Shown: one piece after another, positions 35,607 through 44,404 of the stretch
Numbering within the stretch: the stretch's first letter is position 1
Layout: each line of letters starts with the position of its first letter
Source: H111-94 sp034436045
GTDB taxonomy: Bacteria; Chloroflexota; Ktedonobacteria; Ktedonobacterales; Ktedonobacteraceae
Assembly (NCBI GenBank): GCA_034436045.1
Contig: DAOTVZ010000088.1
Span: forward strand, 1 to 62,991
Direction: 5' to 3'
Length of the DNA: 62,991 bases
The notes under the pieces: model-generated
Database searches by the model: none
What the model saw: the letters and a program-made list of their open reading frames with translations, nothing else
Told to the model about the DNA's origin: nothing
Translations under genes and position numbers: made by a program

Positions 35607-37598
35607 CTACATGCGTAACATACTTGACGAACTGAGCATGCGGTTCATGAAGCGATTGACGGTACGTTCATCGACGCGCTTGCCGATACGCGCCAGGAAG
35701 ACATTCGCAGGCTCCATGCTGACATTTGGTTCCGTTGTTGTATACTCAGTAAAGCCTTGCGTAGCAAAGAGGTGGGTAATCAATTGGCGGTAGCGGTAGG
35801 GTGAGATGCCCAGGCCCTCCATGTCCCAGTGCCACGAGAGGCCCATCGCAAAGAGTATCATGTCCTCCAGTGCGTCCAGTTCAAGCGCGAATTCTAGCAT
35901 GCGATGAGCGATCCCTACGCCGCGCCAGTTTGTGCTGACCTCAATGGCTACCTCATACACGTTCTCGATGCCGTCCCACCACTCGTCGGCGGGTGCAATC
36001 GTGACCTGACCAACGATTACTCCCGACGGCGTATGGGCCAGTGTTAAAGCGCAATCGGCACTTCTGGCAATATTGAGCAGGAGTTGATGCTCGCGCTCAG
36101 GCAGGCGCGCGAAGGCTTTCAATCCCTCATCAGGGCGCAGGCGCTCGACCAGCGAAGGTGGGCAGAAATCACGCAGTAGCACCAACCCTTTCGGCGTCTC
36201 CAACGTTTTGCTGCGTGACGGCGTGTCAGTGCGATTCATGTGCAGCAGATCGAAAAGACCTGCCATCGGCGAACGATGACGCTGTGAGGGGAACGCCTGG
36301 CGCATAGAAGGTGAGAGCAGGAGATGGCGCAGCAACGCTACCGTGTGCCGATTGGTGTTACTGATCTGCCAGCGACGCGGCATGGGCGGAAAATCGGCGG
36401 GCGAATCCATAAAGGTCGTCGGGAAGATTGATGGTGATGGCTCCTTGCCCATCACCTCCTGCTCCATCTGCTCCTCGGCCTCAATCGCCTCCCAGGCCGG
36501 CTTCCAGCGCGCTACCCACTCCTCCGGTAACTTCTCAGGCACCTCTTGCTCGGACATCTCGGCCCAGAGTACACTCCAGGCGCGTGGCACAACACGATAG
36601 AGATCATAGCCACCACCACCAAGCGCGACCCAGCGTCCGTTACAATATTCATGCGCAAGCTTGTGAGCAGCTTTTATCTGCGCCTGAATGCCGCGCATGG
36701 TCAGGCTCAGGTGCGTGAGCGGGTCCCACGCATGCGTATCACAACCATGCTGCGAGACAATCACATCGGGCGCGAAAGATGCCACGAGCGGCGAGAGCAG
36801 AGAATCGATACACGCGATATACGAGTCGTCCTCTGTAAACGGCTCCAGCGGCAGGTTGACCGAGTAGCCGCGCCCCGGCCCTTTGCCCAGTTCCAGCACA
36901 TCACCTGTGCCGGGAAAGAGATAGCGTCCGGTTTCGTGAATGGAAATCGTCATCACACGCGGCTCATCATAGAAAGCGCGCTGCACCCCATCACCATGAT
37001 GCGCGTCAAAATCAATATAGAGGACTTTCGCCTCGCTGGCCTGCAAGACGCGCGCGATGGCTACCGCTGCATCGTTGTAGACGCAAAAACCAGAGGCGCG
37101 CTCGGCCCAGGCATGGTGCAGACCACCACTGGGATGGAACACATGTAAAGGACGCTCTTCCTCAGAGGCAAATTCGCCTCCCTCCGGCAAGCCCATTACC
37201 GCACACAGCGCGATTAGCGTACCACCGGTAATACGCGCCGAAACCTCGTGCATACCGGGCAATGGTGGCGTATCACCATCACTGAAACCATATTGCATCG
37301 CCAGTTGGCCACGTACCTTGCGCTCACCGTCATCGAGAATCTCCTCCTCCGGCACGCTGAGGCGCTGCACAGCATCAATATAATCAGCAGTATGAACCAA
37401 ACGCAGTTCTTCGACAGTGGCCAGACGAGGCGCGAGGCGCGTCCGCTCTTGCTCACGCTGCCACAGGCCGCTCTTTTCGAGCAGATCGAACAAAGCCACA
37501 ATCCGGCTCGGCTGCATGGGATGATGCGCGCCAAAATCATACTTCAGTTCTTCGGGATCAAAGACGAGCCGCGCACGCGATAAGATTTGATCAGGCAT
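35607..37598 (-). CDS. Fused AcuC deacetylase and AcuA-like GNAT acetyltransferase
   Basis: 663 residues from ATG 37598, which overlaps the acuB stop by 8 bp behind GGAGG; the frame to 37628 is unsupported. Residues about 1-390 are a class-I-type histone-deacetylase fold: catalytic His161-162 in GGLHHAWAE, zinc ligands Asp198 and His200 in DFDAHHGDG and Asp287 in SQHGCDTH. Residues about 440-650 look like an AcuA-type GNAT domain (SGVIVGQVTIAPADEWWDG, STNWRGVGIAHRMLEF). In Bacillus AcuA acetylates and AcuC deacetylates acetyl-CoA synthetase; here both are on one chain. Ends at a strong terminator. Confidence 0.88.
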   Translation of the reverse strand: MPDQILSRARLVFDPEELKYDFGAHHPMQPSRIVALFDLLEKSGLWQREQERTRLAPRLATVEELRLVHTADYIDAVQRLSVPEEEILDDGERKVRGQLAMQYGFSDGDTPPLPGMHEVSARITGGTLIALCAVMGLPEGGEFASEEERPLHVFHPSGGLHHAWAERASGFCVYNDAAVAIARVLQASEAKVLYIDFDAHHGDGVQRAFYDEPRVMTISIHETGRYLFPGTGDVLELGKGPGRGYSVNLPLEPFTEDDSYIACIDSLLSPLVASFAPDVIVSQHGCDTHAWDPLTHLSLTMRGIQAQIKAAHKLAHEYCNGRWVALGGGGYDLYRVVPRAWSVLWAEMSEQEVPEKLPEEWVARWKPAWEAIEAEEQMEQEVMGKEPSPSIFPTTFMDSPADFPPMPRRWQISNTNRHTVALLRHLLLSPSMRQAFPSQRHRSPMAGLFDLLHMNRTDTPSRSKTLETPKGLVLLRDFCPPSLVERLRPDEGLKAFARLPEREHQLLLNIARSADCALTLAHTPSGVIVGQVTIAPADEWWDGIENVYEVAIEVSTNWRGVGIAHRMLEFALELDALEDMILFAMGLSWHWDMEGLGISPYRYRQLITHLFATQGFTEYTTTEPNVSMEPANVFLARIGKRVDERTVNRFMNRMLSSSSMLRM

Positions 37599-38331
37599 GG
37601 CTATCATCCTCCACCAGTGGCGTTGCAAACGAATAGTGGATACCTGCTTCTTTCAAGCGGGCAAGAAGCGGAGCCGGATTAATAGTACCAAGGCGCAAAA
37701 CAGCATTTTGTGACCCTGTACTGTCAACCGGTGCCACAATGAGACTACGAATGGGAGTATGCAACTCTGATACGAAACAGAGCGTTTCTGCCAGAGGCTT
37801 CATATCGCCCGGCGGCAGCGCAATTTCCAACTGCATCCCCGGCTCAAACGCGCCAAGTGCGCGGGCCAGAGCCATCAGTAGATCACTGCGCGTAATCAGA
37901 CCTACCAGAATCGTTCTGGTTTCCTGCTCGCTCTCCTCATACTCTACTACAGGCAGATAGTTTAACCCGCGCTCAACCATAATCTGCGCTGCCGCCGCGA
38001 CACTGGTGGTCGGTGAGACGCGAATCAACGCACGATGCATTACCTCTGAGACATGCCGCTCCTGCCAGGGTCGCCCCAGCATCTCGCTGGAAGACCCCTG
38101 CCTGGCAGTACCCGCCGCGACATCGATGTCCTGGGCCGTCAGCATGCCTTCCAATAACAGCTTCGTCCTTTTTGGAGCATGGGGCGTCTCTGGTGGCGGC
38201 GGAAGATACAGGGTACGCACGACCGGCAAATGATGAAATTGATACTGCCTGAATATGTTCGCAGCGTGCCCCAGCGTATCATTCGGTTCTACCGTCGTCA
38301 ACTTTGTTGTCATTACATCTCGTACAATCAT
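37591..38331 (-). CDS. acuB: CBS-pair protein, AcuB-like
   Basis: 246 residues. Two CBS domains (MIVRDVMTTKLTTVEPNDTL; VSEVMHRALIRVSPTTSVAA), each with LPVV, and a C-terminal domain of about 75 residues resembling the ACT-like part of AcuB. CBS pairs bind adenine nucleotides, so it may sense energy state. Its stop overlaps the acuC-acuA start by 8 bp, so the two are translationally coupled. Confidence 0.85.
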   Translation of the reverse strand: MIVRDVMTTKLTTVEPNDTLGHAANIFRQYQFHHLPVVRTLYLPPPPETPHAPKRTKLLLEGMLTAQDIDVAAGTARQGSSSEMLGRPWQERHVSEVMHRALIRVSPTTSVAAAAQIMVERGLNYLPVVEYEESEQETRTILVGLITRSDLLMALARALGAFEPGMQLEIALPPGDMKPLAETLCFVSELHTPIRSLIVAPVDSTGSQNAVLRLGTINPAPLLARLKEAGIHYSFATPLVEDDSHA

Positions 38332-38386
38332 AATTTGCCTCTACTCCGCGCCAACAACGCTTTTCTTGCCTCAAGGAGTTGTCATG

Positions 38387-38773
38387 CTAACGGAATAACT
38401 GAACAATACAATACAATGCGGCAAGAACGAGCAAAATACCATAACTGCCTACCATGATACGTGACACCTCAATCATGCCGGTCAGAACACGTGGACGAAA
38501 ACTGCGCATCGAGAGCCGAATCGCTACTAGCAGAATGCCTACCAGCATCAGGAAGTTGACAATTTTCACTTGCAAGTCACCGCTAAAAATGCTGTATGTC
38601 ACGACAAACGAACCAAAGGCCAGCAGCGCTCCTATGACCGCGACAGCCGCCAGCCCCATAAATACTCCCTCGTCAAACGAGCGAAAACAGAGCCTCGGTG
38701 TTACTTGCAATAAGATCACCAGGCCACCTGCATAGGCCAGTAAGCTCACAATCGTCCAGAGTGCATACTGCAT
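38387..38773 (-). CDS. Small integral membrane protein, unknown
   Basis: 128 residues with four predicted helices (about 4-25, 39-61, 70-86, 105-125) and short loops. I do not recognise the family. It is 6 bp after the TolB-like lipoprotein gene and 55 bp before acuB, all on the minus strand, so it may be part of the same transcript. Confidence 0.7.
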   Translation of the reverse strand: MQYALWTIVSLLAYAGGLVILLQVTPRLCFRSFDEGVFMGLAAVAVIGALLAFGSFVVTYSIFSGDLQVKIVNFLMLVGILLVAIRLSMRSFRPRVLTGMIEVSRIMVGSYGILLVLAALYCIVQLFR

Positions 38774-38779
38774 TTCTTT

Positions 38780-40120
38780 TCATCCCCAAGCAAATTCTCG
38801 CGCATTCTTCAACAATACGCGCCCCTGTGTCTCTCCCGCAACAAAGACATAGATGCTGAACGGCGTACCGGTGTCCAATGCATCTCCATCCTGTAACGCA
38901 AACGCTTTGCCATCAGCGCGCCAGCAGACTTGCCCTATCACCGTCGGCATATACTGCTGCATCGTTTGCGGATCGGCCAGCGTCGCGCTATACAGTCCTT
39001 GTCCTTCAACCTGGCCGGTTGTATGGGGGACAGAGGCGATCACCGTCTGGCTGTCCGGCCCCCAGGTCAGTTGAAGGTCCCGGCTCAAGAAACTTGTCGG
39101 AGCCGGGCTAAAGAGCGGCGTTGTTACGCCATCTTGCATATTCAAGACCTGTACCGCTCCCACAGCAGAGCCATTGCTACTCGCAGTCACAATCGTCTGT
39201 GACACGATTTGCTCTCCGTTCGGCGACACATCCCAGCCGGGCCGCACAAAACCTGCACCTTGCGCACTCGCACACCATGCCTCGCTCCCAATCTGCAACA
39301 CCTTGCTATTCACCGCCTGTGACTGCTGCAACGAACGGCGATAAATCAAGAGTTGACTCTGCTGCCCAAAGGGATGTACGACGACCTGATAGAAAAGTTG
39401 CTCGTTGCTATAACGTAACGAGAGCAAGAGCGGCATATTGGGCTGTGGCTCGAAGAGCGTTGCGACATCCAGGCTGGATAAGGGTAGAATCTGCGTCAAC
39501 GTTTGGGTCGCAACATCAAAGCGGTAGAGACCTGCCGCACTGCTCACCTTCCCCGGCACACCATTATACCATGCCAGTAGATGAGTTGCATCCTCCCAGA
39601 ATGCATACTGCCAGTAATCGGTCAGCAGGACACCGCTCAGTTGCACATCTTTTTTCACAGCAGGCAGTGTAATCTGTGTCGCCTGCCCGCTTTGCAAGTT
39701 TACTACATATAGTACACCATTGGCGCTATAATCCGGCGCAGGACAACCGCCACCACCGATTCCCATCGGTACTGCATCAGAAATAAAGGCCAGAAAATGA
39801 TCGCCCGGCGACCACAACGGCTGATGCCAGAAAACCTGCGGCTGATTGCTATAATTAAAATTCGTTAGCTGACGCGGCACTGCCCTATTCAACGCAACCC
39901 AGAGTTGATTATTGCGCACAAAAGCGTAGGTTGAGCCGAGGACACTGACACTGGCGACGGGTACAGTAATCGTGGGCGACGGTAAAACAGCCGGTGTCCC
40001 ATCCCCGGTATCAGGTGTACCACGCGGAATTGTGCCTATCCTTTGTATACCGCAGGAAGAGAGCAACAACGCACACAAAAGCAGCGAAGACCACAACAGT
40101 GGACGAAGATTTCTTAGCAT
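38780..40120 (-). CDS. TolB-like beta-propeller lipoprotein
   Basis: 446 residues. A type II signal ends in LLLSSC (Cys23). The mature protein has repeated blades of the WD40/TolB type (STYAFVRNNQLWVALNRA, WSPGDHFLAFISDAV, VLNMQDGVTTPLFSPAPT, QLTWGPDSQTVIASV). It is anchored on the outer face of the membrane and its ligand is unknown. A short degraded piece of a similar propeller lies on the other strand at 42839-43057. Confidence 0.82.
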   Translation of the reverse strand: MLRNLRPLLWSSLLLCALLLSSCGIQRIGTIPRGTPDTGDGTPAVLPSPTITVPVASVSVLGSTYAFVRNNQLWVALNRAVPRQLTNFNYSNQPQVFWHQPLWSPGDHFLAFISDAVPMGIGGGGCPAPDYSANGVLYVVNLQSGQATQITLPAVKKDVQLSGVLLTDYWQYAFWEDATHLLAWYNGVPGKVSSAAGLYRFDVATQTLTQILPLSSLDVATLFEPQPNMPLLLSLRYSNEQLFYQVVVHPFGQQSQLLIYRRSLQQSQAVNSKVLQIGSEAWCASAQGAGFVRPGWDVSPNGEQIVSQTIVTASSNGSAVGAVQVLNMQDGVTTPLFSPAPTSFLSRDLQLTWGPDSQTVIASVPHTTGQVEGQGLYSATLADPQTMQQYMPTVIGQVCWRADGKAFALQDGDALDTGTPFSIYVFVAGETQGRVLLKNAREFAWG

Positions 40121-40313
40121 GAACTTTCACCTCACGGATATGCTACAACCACACGGCTACCCATGTGGCGGATATAGATAGCCGTGTGTGAGATTGGTCG
40201 ATTTCACAAAGCATCATTGTGTATCAACGTATCTCAGTAGCAGAGTCCCGTAAGGCCGTAGTGCTATAGGAAGAGTTAGCTATCGGTCACGTAGCAGGGC
40301 AGGTTAGTTAACC

Positions 40314-41123
40314 CTAGAGGTCGCTCATGCTACCGTGACGCCCATGACCGGAAACAAAACGTCGCGCTCCCTCTACCGACTCTCCCGAACGCAACACTTC
40401 CAGACCACGACGCGCCTCGTTGGCAAACGCATCCGACCATGAAAGCGACCACTGCTCATATACTGCTAGCCGATCAGAGCGCAGACCGTGTTGAGGGAAG
40501 CGAGCAAGATCGTCGGCGAGGGCCAGCGCCACAGGCAACGCCTCTCCAGGAGACGTGAGGCGATTGACAAGGCCCATCGTCAACGCTTCCTGTCCAGACA
40601 CGCCGCGACCGGTGAGAATCAAGTCAAGAGCGCGGCTTTGCCCAATGAGGCGCGGCAAACGAATCGTGCCCCCATCGACCAGTGGCACGCCCCAGCGACG
40701 ATTGAACACGCCGAAGACAGCATTCTCTGCCGCCACACGCAGATCACACCAGAGCGCAACTTCGAGTCCTCCCGCGACCGCGTAACCCTCGACGGCAGCA
40801 ATGACCGGCTTGGAGAGCTGCATGCGCGTGACGCCCAGCGGCCCATCCCCATCTTCACTCACCTGGACCATCCGTGTGCCATCGGCAATTGCTTTCAGGT
40901 CGAAGCCAGAACAGAATGTCCCTCCGCTCCCACACAGAACAGCGACCGCCAGCGTATCATCGCTATCAAAGGCACGGAATGCTTGCGCCAATGCCATCGC
41001 AGTTGGCCCATCAAGAGCATTCCTTACCTCCGGTCGGTTGATCGTGACAATCAGTGTGGTTCCTCGCCGCTCCGTCACTACGGTGCACTTTTGAACGTCA
41101 TCGGTAGTTCCATCGTCGGACAT
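40314..41123 (-). CDS. Enoyl-CoA hydratase/isomerase family protein
   Basis: 269 residues from ATG 41123 (AAGGAG upstream); the longer frame overlaps murA and is unsupported. The crotonase fold shows FCSGFDLKAIADG (first oxyanion loop) and VAGGLEVALWCDLRVAAENA (second). The substrate is unresolved. It starts 28 bp after the HTH-MurA gene and is probably cotranscribed with it. Confidence 0.87.
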   Translation of the reverse strand: MSDDGTTDDVQKCTVVTERRGTTLIVTINRPEVRNALDGPTAMALAQAFRAFDSDDTLAVAVLCGSGGTFCSGFDLKAIADGTRMVQVSEDGDGPLGVTRMQLSKPVIAAVEGYAVAGGLEVALWCDLRVAAENAVFGVFNRRWGVPLVDGGTIRLPRLIGQSRALDLILTGRGVSGQEALTMGLVNRLTSPGEALPVALALADDLARFPQHGLRSDRLAVYEQWSLSWSDAFANEARRGLEVLRSGESVEGARRFVSGHGRHGSMSDL

Positions 41124-41151
41124 AAAAATCTCCTTGCACAATCGGCGGATA

Positions 41152-42681
41152 CTAACTACGCGACAGTTGTGGCATCGGGACACGTTCCTCAACAATCGAT
41201 AGGCCCAGTTGCGAGAAGCGGCGTACAACTGAACTGCATCCACGCTCAATCATCACCGCCTTCTCAATCGTCGTTTCACCTTCGGCCACCGCACCAGCGA
41301 TCAGCAACGCCATGCCCGCTCTAATGTCATGCGCGATCACTTCAGCGCCATTAAAGTGTGTCGGGCCGGAAACAACCGCCAGGTCGCCCTCGGTTTTGAT
41401 CTCAGCTCCCATTTTCATCAGTTCCTGTGCAGTGCCGAAACGCGATTCGTAGAGTGTTTCACGGATATACGAAAGGCCCGAAGCCAGGCAAGCCAGCGTC
41501 ATGAGCTGGGGTTGCAGGTCGGTAGGATAACCCGGATAGGGCCACGTGACAATATTGATTGGTCGTAGCGTTTCCTGGCGACGATGGACACGCACAACCG
41601 GACCATCTTCAACGACCTCGACCCCCATCTGCTCTAATTTAGCACGCACTACGCCCAGATGACGTAACGAGGCCCCGACCAGCATGATATCCCCCTGTGT
41701 CGCAGCGGCAGCGATGGCAAAGGTACCGGCATCCAGGCGATCCGGCATAATCGTATACTCTACTGCCGAAAGCTCATCAACGCCCTCAATGGTCAGCAGG
41801 CCGGTATTCACCCCATCGATCTTCGCACCCATCAGCGTGAGAAAACGTGCTACGTCGGCAATTTCAGGCTCCACAGAGGCATTTTCGATGAATGTTGTGC
41901 CTTTTGCCAGACACGCTGCCATCATGAGATTCTCTGTGCCGGTATGGCTCGGCGTATCCAGGTAGAGATAGGCTCCGTGATATTTGCCCATACGCATCGA
42001 GATATGCTCTGCATCGCCCGTTACCTCTGCACCGAGACGTGCGAAGCCGCGATAATGGAAGTCCAGGCCGCGCCTGCCCAATTTGTCGCCCCCAACGCTT
42101 TCAATCGAGACCTGACCCGTTCTCGCCAGCACGGGTGCCAGGAACAATACAGAGCCACGAAATAAACTGGTCAATTGTACCGGTAGCACGCTTGAGGTAA
42201 GCGTTGATGCATCAATGACCAGCACTTGATCTTCCTCATGCAGCATCACCCGCGCGCCAAGCGAGCGAGCCAGTTCAATGGCGGCAAAGACATCCCTGAT
42301 CAGTGGCACATTATGCAGTATAGTCTGGCCCTTCGTGGCCAACAATGAGGCGGCGATAATCGGCAACGCCGCGTTTTTTGACCCCTGCACGACCACTGAG
42401 CCTTCAAGTGGCTGGCCTCCACACACATGATATCTGAGCGCATAGCTTCCCAGCAAGGTAGATGGCATCTCGCGGATAAATTGCTGCGGCGCGATCTGAA
42501 GCCAATCACACAGCCGTAAAAACGTCTCCACGTCTAACATCTTGCCATTTTCAATACGCGACAACGTAGCCGGGCTGATCTCGCCAATCTCCTGCGCAAT
42601 GTCGCGCAAGCTACGCTCCCCACGCTTGTTTTTCACCAACTGCGCCAGGTGCTGCGTATCCAGCACACTTCTCAACTCCAT
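41152..42681 (-). CDS. murA: UDP-GlcNAc 1-carboxyvinyltransferase with N-terminal Xre-type HTH
   Basis: 509 residues from ATG 42681 (GAGGAG upstream). Residues about 10-72 are a Cro/C1-type helix-turn-helix (LRDIAQEIGEISPATLSRIE). From about 85 it is MurA: Lys102 in QGSKNAALP, the active-site loop with Asp199 (GGDKLGRR) where most MurAs have Cys, and PDRLDAGTF. It transfers enolpyruvate to UDP-GlcNAc, the first peptidoglycan step. Cys-to-Asp MurAs are known to resist fosfomycin. The direct repeats GTTTCRTATA upstream may be bound by its own HTH. Whether the catalytic half is active or serves as a sensor is open. Confidence 0.9.
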   Translation of the reverse strand: MELRSVLDTQHLAQLVKNKRGERSLRDIAQEIGEISPATLSRIENGKMLDVETFLRLCDWLQIAPQQFIREMPSTLLGSYALRYHVCGGQPLEGSVVVQGSKNAALPIIAASLLATKGQTILHNVPLIRDVFAAIELARSLGARVMLHEEDQVLVIDASTLTSSVLPVQLTSLFRGSVLFLAPVLARTGQVSIESVGGDKLGRRGLDFHYRGFARLGAEVTGDAEHISMRMGKYHGAYLYLDTPSHTGTENLMMAACLAKGTTFIENASVEPEIADVARFLTLMGAKIDGVNTGLLTIEGVDELSAVEYTIMPDRLDAGTFAIAAAATQGDIMLVGASLRHLGVVRAKLEQMGVEVVEDGPVVRVHRRQETLRPINIVTWPYPGYPTDLQPQLMTLACLASGLSYIRETLYESRFGTAQELMKMGAEIKTEGDLAVVSGPTHFNGAEVIAHDIRAGMALLIAGAVAEGETTIEKAVMIERGCSSVVRRFSQLGLSIVEERVPMPQLSRS

Positions 42682-42708
42682 TGCTCGTACTCCTCTGTTC
42701 GTGTTTAC

Positions 42709-42738
42709 TATATGAAACAACCGTACATTATACGAAAC
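42709..42738 (-). promoter_or_regulatory. Direct repeats upstream of the HTH-MurA gene
   Basis: On the minus strand GTTTCGTATA (complement of 42729-42738) and GTTTCATATA (complement of 42709-42718) are identical in 9 of 10 positions and spaced exactly 20 bp, two helical turns, about 30-55 bp before the start codon. They overlap TATAAT (42727-42732) and TATAGT (42707-42712), so a bound protein would control transcription. Confidence 0.5.
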
Positions 42739-42838
42739 ACAAAGTCAAGCAATCAGGAAAAATAGGCCGGGGGACATGCCATTTGCTATAATAACAGTAT
42801 GAGACTTTCGTCAATAAACACAATGGTACGTCCAGAAA

Positions 42839-43057
42839 ATGATGATGAGCAGCATAAATTCGTCAGGCCAATGGGCAGATGCTACAAACGCTTTTCTGCG
42901 CCCTGCCTATATCATCGGCAATATTCAGTGGTCGCCGGACAAGCAGCATGTGGCATTCACCGTGGCAAGCAACAACGGACAAGCCACTGCTATTGAACTG
43001 CTCGATCTCTCTATCGGTCAGCAGAAGAGTTTCGCAGTCAACAACCATCGACCCTAA
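42839..43057 (+). pseudogene. Fragment of a TolB-like beta-propeller gene
   Basis: A 72-residue frame with one clear propeller blade (IGNIQWSPDKQHVAFTVASN, then GQATAIELLDL) that ends in SFAVNNHRP. Such blades never stand alone, so I read it as the remnant of a longer lipoprotein gene like 38780-40120. No signal peptide. It is followed by a terminator at 43166-43203. Confidence 0.55.
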
Positions 43058-43165
43058 GCCTGGCTTAATAACACGCTACTCTATATCATTCAACCGTAAG
43101 GAAACCTGCTCACCTCTCAAGTACACCTCACCATTACTTGCCAAATAAGATTGCTAATCATCAAA

Positions 43166-43203
43166 ATTCCGTAGAGGCATGGTTTATCGTGCCTCTACGG
43201 AAT
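43166..43203 (-). terminator. Terminator of the LLM oxidoreductase gene
   Basis: ATTCCGTAGAGGCA (43166-43179) pairs perfectly with TGCCTCTACGGAAT (43190-43203). Read on the minus strand it is followed by TTTTGATGAT, so it ends the gene at 43243-44184. Confidence 0.8.
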
Positions 43204-43242
43204 CACCGTTCTCGCAGGCTAAATTTCATAAGCATGTTCACA

Positions 43243-44184
43243 TCAGCCAATGCACTCCTGTGAGAACAGGCGCAAAGGATCGAGCCTGGTCGCGTCGGCG
43301 AAGTAGACGATGAGTTCCTGCACACCGGCTTCTTCGTAGTCGGCCAGGCGCTCACGAATTTGCGCGGGGGTGCCTATCAATGCCTGCTGGCGAGCTTGCT
43401 CAAGATTGCCGCGCATATTCTCCGGCAATTTGGCAACAGCCTCAGCCTCGGTTTCTCCGATATAGCAATTGACACTGCTAGTACGACGGATGGTATCGTA
43501 ATCGCGTCCCACCGCCTCACAATGCTGCCTGATAACCTCAAATTTATGCTTGATAGTGGCAATATCGCCGCCGACGTTGCAGGCATCGCCATATTGTGCC
43601 ACTAGCTTGAGTGTGACTTTTTCGCCACCTCCACCAATCAGCAGAGGAATATGCGGCTTTTGCACACCCTTTGGCTGGTTGATTGCGCCGCGCACCTGGT
43701 AATACTTGCCCTCGAACACGGCCTCTTCTTGCGTCCACATCGCCAGAATGACCTGAACGGCCTCGCGTAAATGGCGCAGACGCTCAGGAGCATCGGGATA
43801 AGGATAGCCATAGGCGCGGTACTCGTGTTCATACCAGCCAGCACCAATACCGAAGTCGAGACGGCCATGGCTGAGAACATCTACCGTGCTGGCCATCTTG
43901 GCAAGCAAGGACGGATTGCGATAGCTATTGCATGTCACCATTTGCCCGATACGCACGCGCTTCGTATCGCGTGCCAATGCCGCCGTGCTGATCCAGCACT
44001 CGAATGTCACCTCCTGCGTTGGTTTCGGCACGGTATGAAAGTGGTCATATAACCAGATCGAGCGAAACTTCAGCGCGTCGGCCTCCTGAGCAACGCGCGT
44101 CATCGCTTCATAGGCTTCGACCGGATCACGAAAATCAACCAGATCCATGCGCCAACCTTGCGGAACAAATACACCAAAGTCCAT
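43243..44184 (-). CDS. LLM-class F420-dependent oxidoreductase
   Basis: 313 residues of the luciferase-like monooxygenase fold (WLYDHFHTV, RVRIGQMVTCNSYRNPSLLA, GRLDFGIGAGWYEHEYRAYG, LIGGGGEKVTLKLVAQYGDA). The G(A/G)GW and first-strand patterns fit F420-dependent members common in Actinobacteria and Chloroflexi. The substrate is unknown. It has its own terminator. Confidence 0.88.
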   Translation of the reverse strand: MDFGVFVPQGWRMDLVDFRDPVEAYEAMTRVAQEADALKFRSIWLYDHFHTVPKPTQEVTFECWISTAALARDTKRVRIGQMVTCNSYRNPSLLAKMASTVDVLSHGRLDFGIGAGWYEHEYRAYGYPYPDAPERLRHLREAVQVILAMWTQEEAVFEGKYYQVRGAINQPKGVQKPHIPLLIGGGGEKVTLKLVAQYGDACNVGGDIATIKHKFEVIRQHCEAVGRDYDTIRRTSSVNCYIGETEAEAVAKLPENMRGNLEQARQQALIGTPAQIRERLADYEEAGVQELIVYFADATRLDPLRLFSQECIG

Positions 44185-44404
44185 AGTAGTGTGAAAACCC
44201 TTTCTGTATCACCGATAAGACGGCCTCTGTCGCACAGGGACACACCGCCATATCAACGTCGCGGTTCGCCAGGTAATCAGGCACCGCAACTTTCATTATC
44301 GCTCATGTACCTCCCTGTTGTCACATTTGTACCAGCCACGATATAAAACAAGCTGGTTTCCTGTATAATAGAAGCCTGACACCAGCAAAGAAAGAGATCC
44401 AAGT

